37,813 nt of DNA from Clostridia bacterium (GTDB taxonomy: Bacteria; Bacillota; Clostridia; Oscillospirales; CAG-272). The notes under the pieces were generated by a model. The model was not told where the DNA came from. It did no database searches and saw nothing but the letters and a program-made list of their open reading frames with translations. A program made the position numbers and the translations under genes. Location: positions 1 to 37,813 of the forward strand of contig JAFTQV010000023.1 in assembly GCA_017462605.1 (NCBI GenBank), read 5' to 3'. Positions 1 through 6,145 of this stretch are shown one piece after another; the first letter of the stretch is position 1; every line of letters starts with the position of its first letter.

Positions 1-33
1 GCTCCGTTCGCACACGCCGCGTGACCGCGCGCC

Positions 34-78
34 GCATTTTCAGACCTCACTCGCTACGCTCCCTCGGTCTGAAAATGC
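34..78. repeat. Inverted repeat with 13-bp arms
   Basis: The arms GCATTTTCAGACC (34-46) and GGTCTGAAAATGC (66-78) are perfect reverse complements around a 19-base loop. No gene is visible in bases 1-149. No T-run follows either arm, so a dispersed palindromic element is more likely than an intrinsic terminator. The element may extend beyond the window edge. Confidence 0.6.
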
Positions 79-149
79 ATAATTTTATCCATAAAATATA
101 TTTAGTGAGTTTTTTGACTGCACTTTTCTTGACAATTCCAAGGTGTTCC

Positions 150-182
150 TTAATGCAGCTTCACCATTCTTGCCGTACATTC
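150..182 (-). pseudogene. Orphan duplicated 3' end of the acyltransferase gene
   Basis: Read on the minus strand, this 33-nt stretch encodes ECTARMVKLH followed by a TAA stop. That is exactly the C-terminus of the neighbouring acyltransferase (241-273), which ends in TAG. The two copies differ at five positions, all third codon positions and all synonymous, stop codon included. Homology stops abruptly upstream of the Glu codon, and a palindromic repeat (189-236) lies between the copies. The fragment therefore looks like the tail of a once-functional allele or paralogue, not a fresh duplication. It cannot itself be expressed as a gene. Confidence 0.6.
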
Positions 183-188
183 TTTTAG

Positions 189-236
189 CCTTCCCCAGTG
201 GGGGAAGGGGGACCATCGTAGATGGTGGATGAGGTG
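189..236. repeat. Dispersed palindromic repeat, copy 1
   Basis: The element opens with CCTTCCCCAGTGGGGGAAGG (a hairpin). A second short hairpin, CCATCGTAGATGG, follows, and it ends in GGATGAGGTG. A relative with the same order of parts lies at 8665-8710. Repeats of this general form are, from memory, common in intergenic DNA of gut Clostridia. It sits directly downstream of the acyltransferase stop codon and could act as a weak transcript end, but no U-tract follows. Confidence 0.65.
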
Positions 237-240
237 TTTA

Positions 241-1566
241 CTAATGTAGTTTTACCATTCTCGCCGTACATTCGGTATGTATAGGATGATCGCATTCCTT
301 GCAGTGCTGCAAATGAAACTCTCTGTCCTGATGAAGCTTATAAAGCTCCTCTGCCGCAAGGCGCACCTTAGCAACGGGGACACCCTGATCGGGGAAGAGA
401 TAATAAAGCGCGTGATTATCTCCGAGACCGATAATATCGCCCATCTCATACCAATAATAATCTGCGTTTATAGTGTGCGAGGACAGAGCCTTCTGGCTGA
501 AATTAAGCTTTCCGTCGCAGCCTGTGAGGTGAAAGCCCTCGGGAGTATGGCTGAGCCTGCCCGTGCCGACCTCGTAAAGAGCCTTGAAATCGTTCATTAT
601 CATGATCTTAACGGGGATATCGAAGGAGTAAGTACCCGAGACAAGCTCTTCCTTGACCTTCTCGCGCTCCCAGCGGAACCAATCGGGAATATGCGCGAAC
701 TCCGTCTCGCCGTCGTCTGCCGAAAGCTGACCGAGCTTGTCCATCGTATAGGACTTTCCGCAGGCGTCGCACTTGAGCTTGCAGCCATCGCTCTTCATAA
801 AGCCCTCTGTGCCGCAATGAGGGCAGAGATAAAGAGTTCTTTCAAGTCCTTCGGCAAGGAAGGGGGTGTCGATCTCTATCTTGTTGTCTCTTTGCCATGC
901 AAAGTTATCGAAGGTGAATGCAAGATCTATTCTTCTGTCCAGCTCCTCTGTATCAAGAGCAAGATCTTCCTTACTTATTATAGTATCGACCTTTGCGCTC
1001 ACGGGAACTCTTCTGAGTCTCAGCTCGTTGTAAAGCGGGTCTCTAAGGAAAGCGCCCTCGGTCTTTATCATAACAACGGGCACTCCGAGCAGATTCGCGA
1101 GCTTTCCGAGCTTGGGAATAGCGGTAGCCGTACCGTCCAGCGAGTAGCCTGCCTCGGGGTACATAAGAACGTTGACACCGTTCTTGATAGCATGCTTCAT
1201 ATCCTTAAGAAGCTGAAGATCGCTTATGAATTTTCTTGTGGGTATGCAGCCGAGCCAGCGCATAAGCCAGCCTTTTCCAACGAGGGCGTCATATCCGCAA
1301 ACTATGCTGAAAGGGCGGGGAAACATTATTTTGTGAGCTATCTGCATATCGATAAAGCTCGAGTGATTCATAAGATAAAGGCAAGGACCCTCGCTCTTCT
1401 TGGGAAGAGAGCCCTCGTATTTGAATTTTGCGCGCCAAAGATCAACTATCGAAATAAGGTTGATCAGAGTTCTTAATATGATTGGAGGACGGCGGGGCTT
1501 TTTATGCTTGGGCAGCTTAATAGACATTACTTCATCGTAGCTTTTTTTGACCGTTTTGATCTTCAT
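241..1566 (-). CDS. PlsC-like 1-acylglycerol-3-phosphate acyltransferase with C-terminal zinc ribbon
   Basis: Probable membrane-associated acyltransferase of phospholipid synthesis. Residues about 50-200 form a PlsC/LPLAT domain: the catalytic NHxxxxD motif is N67-H68...D73 and the acceptor-site block is PEAGYS at 137-142. Residues 248-269 form a zinc ribbon (C248-P-H-C251, C266-D-A-C269). A roughly 170-residue C-terminal part follows and ends with another Cys/His cluster in the last 25 residues. At 441 residues it is far longer than plain PlsC (about 240). The ATG start is preceded by GAGGAAC at good spacing and by a clear promoter (1609-1637). It is transcribed alone. The acyltransferase call is firm; the exact acyl acceptor and the role of the ribbon are not known. 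Confidence 0.85.
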   Translation of the reverse strand: MKIKTVKKSYDEVMSIKLPKHKKPRRPPIILRTLINLISIVDLWRAKFKYEGSLPKKSEGPCLYLMNHSSFIDMQIAHKIMFPRPFSIVCGYDALVGKGWLMRWLGCIPTRKFISDLQLLKDMKHAIKNGVNVLMYPEAGYSLDGTATAIPKLGKLANLLGVPVVMIKTEGAFLRDPLYNELRLRRVPVSAKVDTIISKEDLALDTEELDRRIDLAFTFDNFAWQRDNKIEIDTPFLAEGLERTLYLCPHCGTEGFMKSDGCKLKCDACGKSYTMDKLGQLSADDGETEFAHIPDWFRWEREKVKEELVSGTYSFDIPVKIMIMNDFKALYEVGTGRLSHTPEGFHLTGCDGKLNFSQKALSSHTINADYYWYEMGDIIGLGDNHALYYLFPDQGVPVAKVRLAAEELYKLHQDREFHLQHCKECDHPIHTECTARMVKLH

Positions 1567-1608
1567 AAAAAAGTTCCTCGTTCATAATAATTTAATCAAT
1601 ACATAATA

Positions 1609-1637
1609 ATTGTATCATAAACTCTGAAGAAAATCAA
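1609..1637 (-). promoter_or_regulatory. SigA-type promoter of the acyltransferase gene
   Basis: On the minus strand TTGATT (1632-1637) and TACAAT (1609-1614) are separated by 17 bases, upstream of the acyltransferase start at 1566. Confidence 0.6.
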
Positions 1638-1689
1638 TACTTTTTGCCCGATTTGTTACGGTTGGACGATGCCGCAGTAAATAAGAATA

Positions 1690-1732
1690 ATAAAAAGACT
1701 GTCTCAAACGAAAACCGGCATTTGAAACAGTC
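1690..1732 (-). terminator. Intrinsic terminator of the XRE regulator gene
   Basis: On the minus strand a stem GACTGTTTCAAA/TTTGAGACAGTC, with one non-Watson-Crick position, is followed by TTTTTATT. It lies 12 bases beyond the regulator's stop codon. Confidence 0.8.
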
Positions 1733-1744
1733 CTTCTTGGCAAA

Positions 1745-2056
1745 TTATTTACTTATAAGCTCCTTCACAAGAGCGCTTACGGTATCGATCTGTCTTTCAC
1801 TTAATTTTTTAAGATCAGCGATGAGAGCATCGAGCTTTCCTGGGTTCGAGGATTCCGAATCAAAGAACGCGCCGGGAGTTATTCCGAGATACTCACATAT
1901 AAAGAAAAATACGTCGAGTGATGGCTTGGATTTACCGGTTTCAATGCTGTTGATATATCCCGGATTCTGACCGATCGAAAGACTCATATCACGAGCGGAA
2001 ACGCCCTTCTTCTCGCGAAGCTTTGATAGCCTTAAAGCAAAATCCTTATCGTCCAT
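1745..2056 (-). CDS. XRE-family helix-turn-helix regulator
   Basis: Small cytoplasmic DNA-binding protein of 103 residues. Residues about 8-62 match the Cro/C1-type helix-turn-helix pattern (RLSKLREKKG, then SARDMSLSIG, NPGYINSIETGKS and PSLDVFFFICEYLGITP). The remaining 40 residues are a charged helical tail (KLDALIADLKKLSERQIDTV) that could serve dimerisation. The ATG is preceded by AAGGGGTGAT. It is divergent from the SLOG-type gene at 2212; their promoters lie back to back in 155 bases, so regulation of that neighbour or of itself is plausible but inferred. It carries no effector domain. Confidence 0.85.
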   Translation of the reverse strand: MDDKDFALRLSKLREKKGVSARDMSLSIGQNPGYINSIETGKSKPSLDVFFFICEYLGITPGAFFDSESSNPGKLDALIADLKKLSERQIDTVSALVKELISK

Positions 2057-2079
2057 AATATCACCCCTTAATGCAGTTT

Positions 2080-2107
2080 ATTATATTTTAACCCATGCAT
2101 ATCCCAA
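2080..2107 (-). promoter_or_regulatory. Promoter of the XRE regulator gene
   Basis: On the minus strand TTGGGA (2102-2107) and TATAAT (2080-2085) are spaced 16 bases apart. The spacer holds ATGCAT, a possible half of an operator. Confidence 0.5.
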
Positions 2108-2135
2108 AACTATCATATTAAATGCTTTATTTGTG

Positions 2136-2164
2136 TTGAAATATCGTTTTTAATATGATATAAT
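2136..2164 (+). promoter_or_regulatory. Promoter of the SLOG-type gene
   Basis: TTGAAA (2136-2141) and TATAAT (2159-2164) are 17 bases apart, 48 bases before the ATG. Confidence 0.7.
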
Positions 2165-2211
2165 TAATAATGTATTAGAAAAAATCCGATATTCTTACAA
2201 AGGAGCAGAAA

Positions 2212-2667
2212 ATGAAGCCATATATAATTTCTTTTTTTGGGCATAGAGATTTCTATGAGCACAATAAAATAGAAGCACTTTTATATCCAATTTTAAAAGA
2301 CTTAATAGACAATAAGGAGTGGGTAGAAATATATATCGGGCGCAATGGTGAGTTCGATGTTTTTGTAGCATCGATAATTAAGAGAATAAAGAAAAGGTTT
2401 GATTATTGTAATTGCGAATTATCTCTTGTTTTACCATATAACGTAAAGGATGTCGAGTTTTATGAAAAGTATTACGACAGTGTATTTATTCCTGAGTCAA
2501 TAGAAAAAGCATATCCAAAAGCAGCAATAGCTAAGCGCAACGAATGGATGGTTAGTGAATGTGACTTGTGCATATGTTATGTCAATTGTGATAAGGGCGG
2601 AGCCTTTAAAGCCTTAGAGTTTGCAGAAAAGCTTGGAAAAAGAGTAATCAATTTAGCCGAGCTATAA
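2212..2667 (+). CDS. SLOG-superfamily (DUF1273/YpsA-like) protein
   Basis: A 151-residue soluble protein resembling stand-alone SLOG nucleotide-binding proteins. Visible hallmarks are FFGHRD near the N-terminus (residues 8-13), a GRNGEFD segment (about 44-50), LVLPY (about 73-77) and a C-terminal block KRNEWMVSECDLCICYV...GGAFKALEFAEKLGKRVINL, the usual Rossmann-like end. SLOG folds bind nucleotide-derived ligands; the ligand here is unknown. The gene is noticeably more AT-rich than its neighbours and uses A/T-ending codons, which suggests acquisition by transfer. AAAGGAG sits 7 bases upstream of the ATG. It is monocistronic between its own promoter and a strong terminator and divergent from an XRE regulator. 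Confidence 0.65.
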   Translation: MKPYIISFFGHRDFYEHNKIEALLYPILKDLIDNKEWVEIYIGRNGEFDVFVASIIKRIKKRFDYCNCELSLVLPYNVKDVEFYEKYYDSVFIPESIEKAYPKAAIAKRNEWMVSECDLCICYVNCDKGGAFKALEFAEKLGKRVINLAEL

Positions 2668-2671
2668 AAAC

Positions 2672-2711
2672 AAAGTGAGCAAATCGGCTATGCAGCTGAT
2701 TTGCTCACTTT
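2672..2711. terminator. Bidirectional intrinsic terminator
   Basis: A 17-bp stem (2672-2688 with 2695-2711, one wobble pair) closes a 6-base loop, with A-rich and T-rich flanks on both sides. It separates the convergent SLOG-type and CNNM/CorC-type genes. Confidence 0.85.
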
Positions 2712-2730
2712 TATTTACTATTTATTGATT

Positions 2731-4008
2731 TTAGTCCTCTTCGTCCTCGTCCTCTTCAACGGGAGCAAGCTTGACAACTCTTAAGTTTTCAATTCGCTTA
2801 CCGTTCATCTTGAGAACCTTTGCAGAGAGGCCGTCTGCCTCGAATTCGTCGCCCGCGGTGGGGATCCTTCCGAGGGCATCCATTGCCCAACCGTTGACTG
2901 TAAGAGCATCGGGCTCGGTGTCTATCTCAAGCTCGTCAAATACCTTGCTGATATTAGCCTTACCCGAAATGATGTACTCACCCTCGCCGACCTCGGAAAC
3001 GTCCATAACAACGTCGTCATGCTCATCCCATATATCGCCGACGATCTCCTCAATGATATCCTCGAGAGTGACGATACCCGCGGTAGAACCGTATTCATCG
3101 GTAACTACTGCAAGATGAAGCTTCTTTTCCTGAAGCTCGTTCATAAGATCGTTGACGTTCTTCGACTTAGTGACGAACATAACCGGCTTAACGATCTCGG
3201 ATATCTCGGTGAAGTCCTTAGTAAAGAAATCCTTGTAATAAAGAATACCGTCAATATTATCAAGGTCGTCGGTATAAACGGGAAGTCTCGAGAAGCCCGA
3301 CTCCTTGAAGATCTCGGTGATCTCCTCGCGCGTTGCCTCGCTCTTGACTGCAACTATATCAATTCTGGGAGTGAAGATATCTCCGACCTCAAGCTCGTTG
3401 AATTCTATCGCGCTCTTGATAAGATCGGTCTCGCTCTTTTCAAGGTTTCCGTCCTCTTCAGCTTCCTCGATGATCGAGATAAGCTCTTCCTCTGTGATAC
3501 CTGCGTCCTCTTCTGTCTTGAAGATGAGCGAAAGAAGCTTCTTCCACTGCTTGAAGAGCCAGGTGAGGGGAGTGAATACAACCATTATGAATGTAATTAT
3601 CGGAGCGGAGAACATTGCAAACTTTTCGGGTTGCTCCTTGGCGATGCTCTTCGGTGAGATCTCGCCGAATATAAGTACAACGATAGTTAGTACAACGGTT
3701 GAAACTGTTGTTGCCACACTTTCGTTCGTTACTCCGTTGGTTCTGAAAAGATCGATAAAGAAGATAGTTGTGAGAGAGGAAGCAAATATATTTACTAGAT
3801 TGTTTCCAATAAGGATCGCCGAAAGAAGCGAATCGAAATTATCGGAAAGCTTTAAGATCTTGCCTGCCTTCTTGTTGCCATCTTCTGCCATAGTCTTGGC
3901 TCTTATTCTGTTGAAAGAGGTGAATGCCGTCTCAGTTGCTGAAAAATACGCGCTCATCAAAAGACAAAATAGTATAATGACGAGCTGCCAGATACTTCGA
4001 GGTTCCAT
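2731..4008 (-). CDS. CNNM/CorC-type (hemolysin C family) transporter with CBS pair
   Basis: Integral membrane protein of 425 residues in the order DUF21/CNNM transmembrane domain (about 5-190, with SAYFSATETAFTSFNR and FGEISPKSIAKEQPEKFA), CBS pair (about 200-330, including TPRIDIVAVKSEATREE and VTDEYGSTAGIVTLEDIIEE) and a C-terminal CorC_HlyC domain (about 345-415), ending in an acidic tail. The family transports or regulates Mg2+ and related divalent cations; several members act in Mg2+ efflux. There is no strong Shine-Dalgarno close to the ATG (AAAGG lies about 19 bases upstream). The upstream transcript carries a small acidic ORF and an intrinsic terminator (4073-4181), so expression is probably attenuated. 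The earlier 'hemolysin' name should not be taken as function. Confidence 0.9.
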   Translation of the reverse strand: MEPRSIWQLVIILFCLLMSAYFSATETAFTSFNRIRAKTMAEDGNKKAGKILKLSDNFDSLLSAILIGNNLVNIFASSLTTIFFIDLFRTNGVTNESVATTVSTVVLTIVVLIFGEISPKSIAKEQPEKFAMFSAPIITFIMVVFTPLTWLFKQWKKLLSLIFKTEEDAGITEEELISIIEEAEEDGNLEKSETDLIKSAIEFNELEVGDIFTPRIDIVAVKSEATREEITEIFKESGFSRLPVYTDDLDNIDGILYYKDFFTKDFTEISEIVKPVMFVTKSKNVNDLMNELQEKKLHLAVVTDEYGSTAGIVTLEDIIEEIVGDIWDEHDDVVMDVSEVGEGEYIISGKANISKVFDELEIDTEPDALTVNGWAMDALGRIPTAGDEFEADGLSAKVLKMNGKRIENLRVVKLAPVEEDEDEED

Positions 4009-4072
4009 AGTGTTTAGTTTTGTTTAACCTTTCTTTGTTGATTGTATTTTATAATTTGTTTTTGAAAAAAGT

Positions 4073-4128
4073 AAAAAAAGACCTAACCACACGATATTTT
4101 CTGCAAAATATCCTTGTCTGGTCAAGTC
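4073..4128 (-). terminator. Leader terminator / attenuator ahead of the CorC-type gene
   Basis: On the minus strand GACTTGACCAGAC (4116-4128) pairs with GTGTGGTTAGGTC (4080-4092), with two wobbles and one mismatch. Inside it is a perfect 8-bp hairpin, GATATTTT-GCAG-AAAATATC (4093-4112). Seven T follow immediately (4079-4073). It begins 2 bases after the stop codon of the small ORF at 4131-4181 and ends 64 bases before the CorC-type gene. That position fits a transcription attenuator; it could also simply end a short independent transcript. Confidence 0.75.
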
Positions 4129-4130
4129 CT

Positions 4131-4181
4131 CTATTCAAATATGTACGAATTGGGATTACAACAATCCGCGTCGTCGTCCAT
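4131..4181 (-). CDS. 16-residue acidic leader peptide
   Basis: The minus-strand ORF encodes MDDDADCCNPNSYIFE and a TAG stop. AAGGAG (4188-4193) lies 6 bases before the ATG, a better ribosome binding site than that of the downstream transporter gene. A near-consensus promoter lies just upstream, and a strong terminator begins 2 bases after the stop. Four of the first six residues are Asp. In E. coli, runs of acidic residues near the N-terminus destabilise the ribosome at low Mg2+, and the mgtL leader uses this to control mgtA; this is the nearest precedent. The sensing role is inferred. The peptide could instead be a small secreted or regulatory product, though it has no signal sequence. Confidence 0.55.
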   Translation of the reverse strand: MDDDADCCNPNSYIFE

Positions 4182-4200
4182 TACTTTCTCCTTAATTCTT

Positions 4201-4214
4201 CCGAGAAATCTCGG
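4201..4214 (-). promoter_or_regulatory. Small hairpin at the 5' end of the leader transcript
   Basis: CCGAG-AAAT-CTCGG forms a 5-bp hairpin between the predicted transcription start (about 4220) and the leader Shine-Dalgarno (4188-4193). It may shape ribosome access to the leader peptide. Confidence 0.4.
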
Positions 4215-4226
4215 TGATTAATGCAT

Positions 4227-4255
4227 ATTCTATCATACATTTCGTCTTTTGTCAA
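4227..4255 (-). promoter_or_regulatory. Promoter of the leader peptide / CorC-type transcript
   Basis: On the minus strand, consensus TTGACA (4250-4255) and TAGAAT (4227-4232) are 17 bases apart. The predicted start near 4220 gives a leader of about 210 bases before the transporter ATG. Confidence 0.75.
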
Positions 4256-4320
4256 TAGCTCATAGCATTTTTTGCAAATTCGTTCACAAAATATTTTTAA
4301 ATTTATGCTAATTTAAACTA

Positions 4321-4349
4321 TTGACATTGTAAATTATTTGTTATACAAT
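4321..4349 (+). promoter_or_regulatory. Promoter of the heterodimeric ABC exporter operon
   Basis: TTGACA (4321-4326) and TACAAT (4344-4349) are 17 bases apart, 35 bases before the ATG at 4385. It is divergent from the leader promoter at 4227-4255. Confidence 0.7.
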
Positions 4350-4384
4350 TAAAAGGATGACTGATCACAACGAAAGGAAAGAAA

Positions 4385-6145
4385 ATGATCAAAAGGCTTT
4401 TGGGATGCGTAAGAGAATATAAGGCCGCATCCATTCTGACTATTATCCTTATGGTTTTTGAGTCGGCTATCGAGACTTCGATCCCGTTTATAACGGCGAA
4501 TCTCGTCAATAAGCTTCAGGCAGGCGCCGAGCTTCCCGATATTATCAATACGGGAATTTTGCTCGTCGTTATGGCTGTGCTGTCGCTTGCTTCGGGCGGA
4601 CTTGCGGGAGTGACGAGCGCAAAGGCTTCGAGCGGCTTTGCCAAAAACTTAAGGAACGATATTTTTAATAAGATCCAAACCTATTCTTTTGAGAATATTG
4701 ATAAGTTCTCATCGACCTCGTTGGTAACGAGATTGACGACTGACGTCAATAATGCGCAGATGTCGTTTATGATGATCATAAGAACGGCGATAAGAAGCCC
4801 TCTTATGCTTATCTTCTCGATAATAATGGCGTCTATCATGGGCGGAAAGCTCGCCTTGACCTTCGTCGTTATTATTCCCGTTCTCGCATTCGGACTTCTC
4901 ACGGTCGCGAGATTTGCGATGCCCGCATTCAGAAGAATATTCAAGAAATACGATAAGCTCAACGAATCCGTTGAGGAAAACGTAAGAGCGGCAAGAGTAG
5001 TCAAGGGATTTTCCCGCGAGGAATACGAAAAAAGGAAGTTCCGCGCTGCATCCGAGACTATCAGAGACGATTTCACAAAGGCTGAGCGTATCGTTGCGCT
5101 CAATACCCCTATAATGCAGATATGCCTTTACTTCAATATGGTATTCGTGCTTCTTCTCGGCTCGAGGCTCTCGATAGAAAGCCAGGGCAAGATAGTCAAT
5201 GTCGGTCAGATCTCCGCAATGCTTACCTACGGTATGCAGGTGCTTATGTCTCTTATGATGCTCTCGATGATATACGTTATCATCACGATGTCTACCGAAT
5301 CCTTCAAGCGTATATATGAGGTTCTGAACGAAACTCCCGCTATGGATAATAATGAAGAGTCCGAGCTTCAGGTAAAGGACGGCTCGGTAGATTTCGAGGG
5401 CGTCAGCTTCAAATATTCAAAGAAAGCATCGAAATACACGCTTTCGGACGTTGATCTTCATATAAAGAGCGGATCCGTTGTTGGAATTATCGGCGGCACA
5501 GGCTCGAGCAAATCGACCCTCGTCAACCTTATTCCCCGTCTTTACGACGCCACGGAAGGCACAGTCAAGGTCGGAGGCAGAGACGTGCGCGAATATAGCA
5601 TAGATAACCTTCGCTCGGCAGTTTCGATGGTGCTTCAGAAAAACCTTCTTTTCTCGGGAACGATCAAGGAAAACCTCAGATGGGGCAACGAGAACGCGAC
5701 AGACGAGGAGCTTATAGAGGCTTGCCGCCTCGCCGAGGCGGACGGATTTATTTCGTCCTTCCCCGATGGCTACGATACTAAGATAGAGCAGGGCGGAACG
5801 AACGTTTCGGGCGGTCAGAAGCAGAGGCTCTGTATCGCAAGAGCGCTCCTGAAAAAGCCTAAGGTACTTATTCTTGACGACTCCACAAGCGCCGTTGATA
5901 CAAAGACGGATGCCCTTATCCGTAAGGGCTTTGCAGAGTTCGTGCCCGATACGACCAAGATCATAATCGCTCAGAGAATATCCTCTGTCATGGACGCCGA
6001 TATGATAATTGTAATGGACGGCGGAAGGATAGCGGACGTCGGAACTCACGAGGAGCTGATATCCCGCTCGGATATATACCGCGAGGTATACGAGCAGCAG
6101 ACCGAAGGCTCGGGAAAGAAGGAGGTAGCAGGCGATGAAGAATAA
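4385..6145 (+). CDS. ABC exporter half-transporter, subunit with degenerate ATPase site
   Basis: Membrane protein of 586 residues with an ABC transmembrane domain (about 15-310) and a nucleotide-binding domain (about 345-570). Walker A is GGTGSSKST (residues 370-378), with Ser in place of the usual Gly before Lys. The signature is VSGGQKQR. Walker B ends L-D498-D499, so the catalytic Glu is Asp. These features, with a partner that carries canonical residues, mark a heterodimeric exporter of the BmrCD/LmrCD/TM287-288 kind. The substrate (drug, lipid or peptide) cannot be read from sequence. The gene overlaps the next by 11 bases, so the two are translationally coupled. Confidence 0.9.
   Translation: MIKRLLGCVREYKAASILTIILMVFESAIETSIPFITANLVNKLQAGAELPDIINTGILLVVMAVLSLASGGLAGVTSAKASSGFAKNLRNDIFNKIQTYSFENIDKFSSTSLVTRLTTDVNNAQMSFMMIIRTAIRSPLMLIFSIIMASIMGGKLALTFVVIIPVLAFGLLTVARFAMPAFRRIFKKYDKLNESVEENVRAARVVKGFSREEYEKRKFRAASETIRDDFTKAERIVALNTPIMQICLYFNMVFVLLLGSRLSIESQGKIVNVGQISAMLTYGMQVLMSLMMLSMIYVIITMSTESFKRIYEVLNETPAMDNNEESELQVKDGSVDFEGVSFKYSKKASKYTLSDVDLHIKSGSVVGIIGGTGSSKSTLVNLIPRLYDATEGTVKVGGRDVREYSIDNLRSAVSMVLQKNLLFSGTIKENLRWGNENATDEELIEACRLAEADGFISSFPDGYDTKIEQGGTNVSGGQKQRLCIARALLKKPKVLILDDSTSAVDTKTDALIRKGFAEFVPDTTKIIIAQRISSVMDADMIIVMDGGRIADVGTHEELISRSDIYREVYEQQTEGSGKKEVAGDEE

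Noticed and set aside
277-1476. Long plus-strand open frame of 399 codons
   Set aside because: It is entirely antisense to the acyltransferase gene, lacks a ribosome binding site, and its translation shows no family motif, whereas the minus frame has clear catalytic motifs.
4020-4217. Plus-strand 65-codon open frame in the CorC-type leader region
   Set aside because: No ribosome binding site, and it runs antisense through the promoter-leader-terminator structure on the minus strand, which explains the region better.
4009-4220. M-box (Mg2+) riboswitch ahead of the CorC-type gene
   Set aside because: The leader holds a small ORF with a ribosome binding site and a two-part hairpin. I could not draw the long, multi-helix M-box core in this length.
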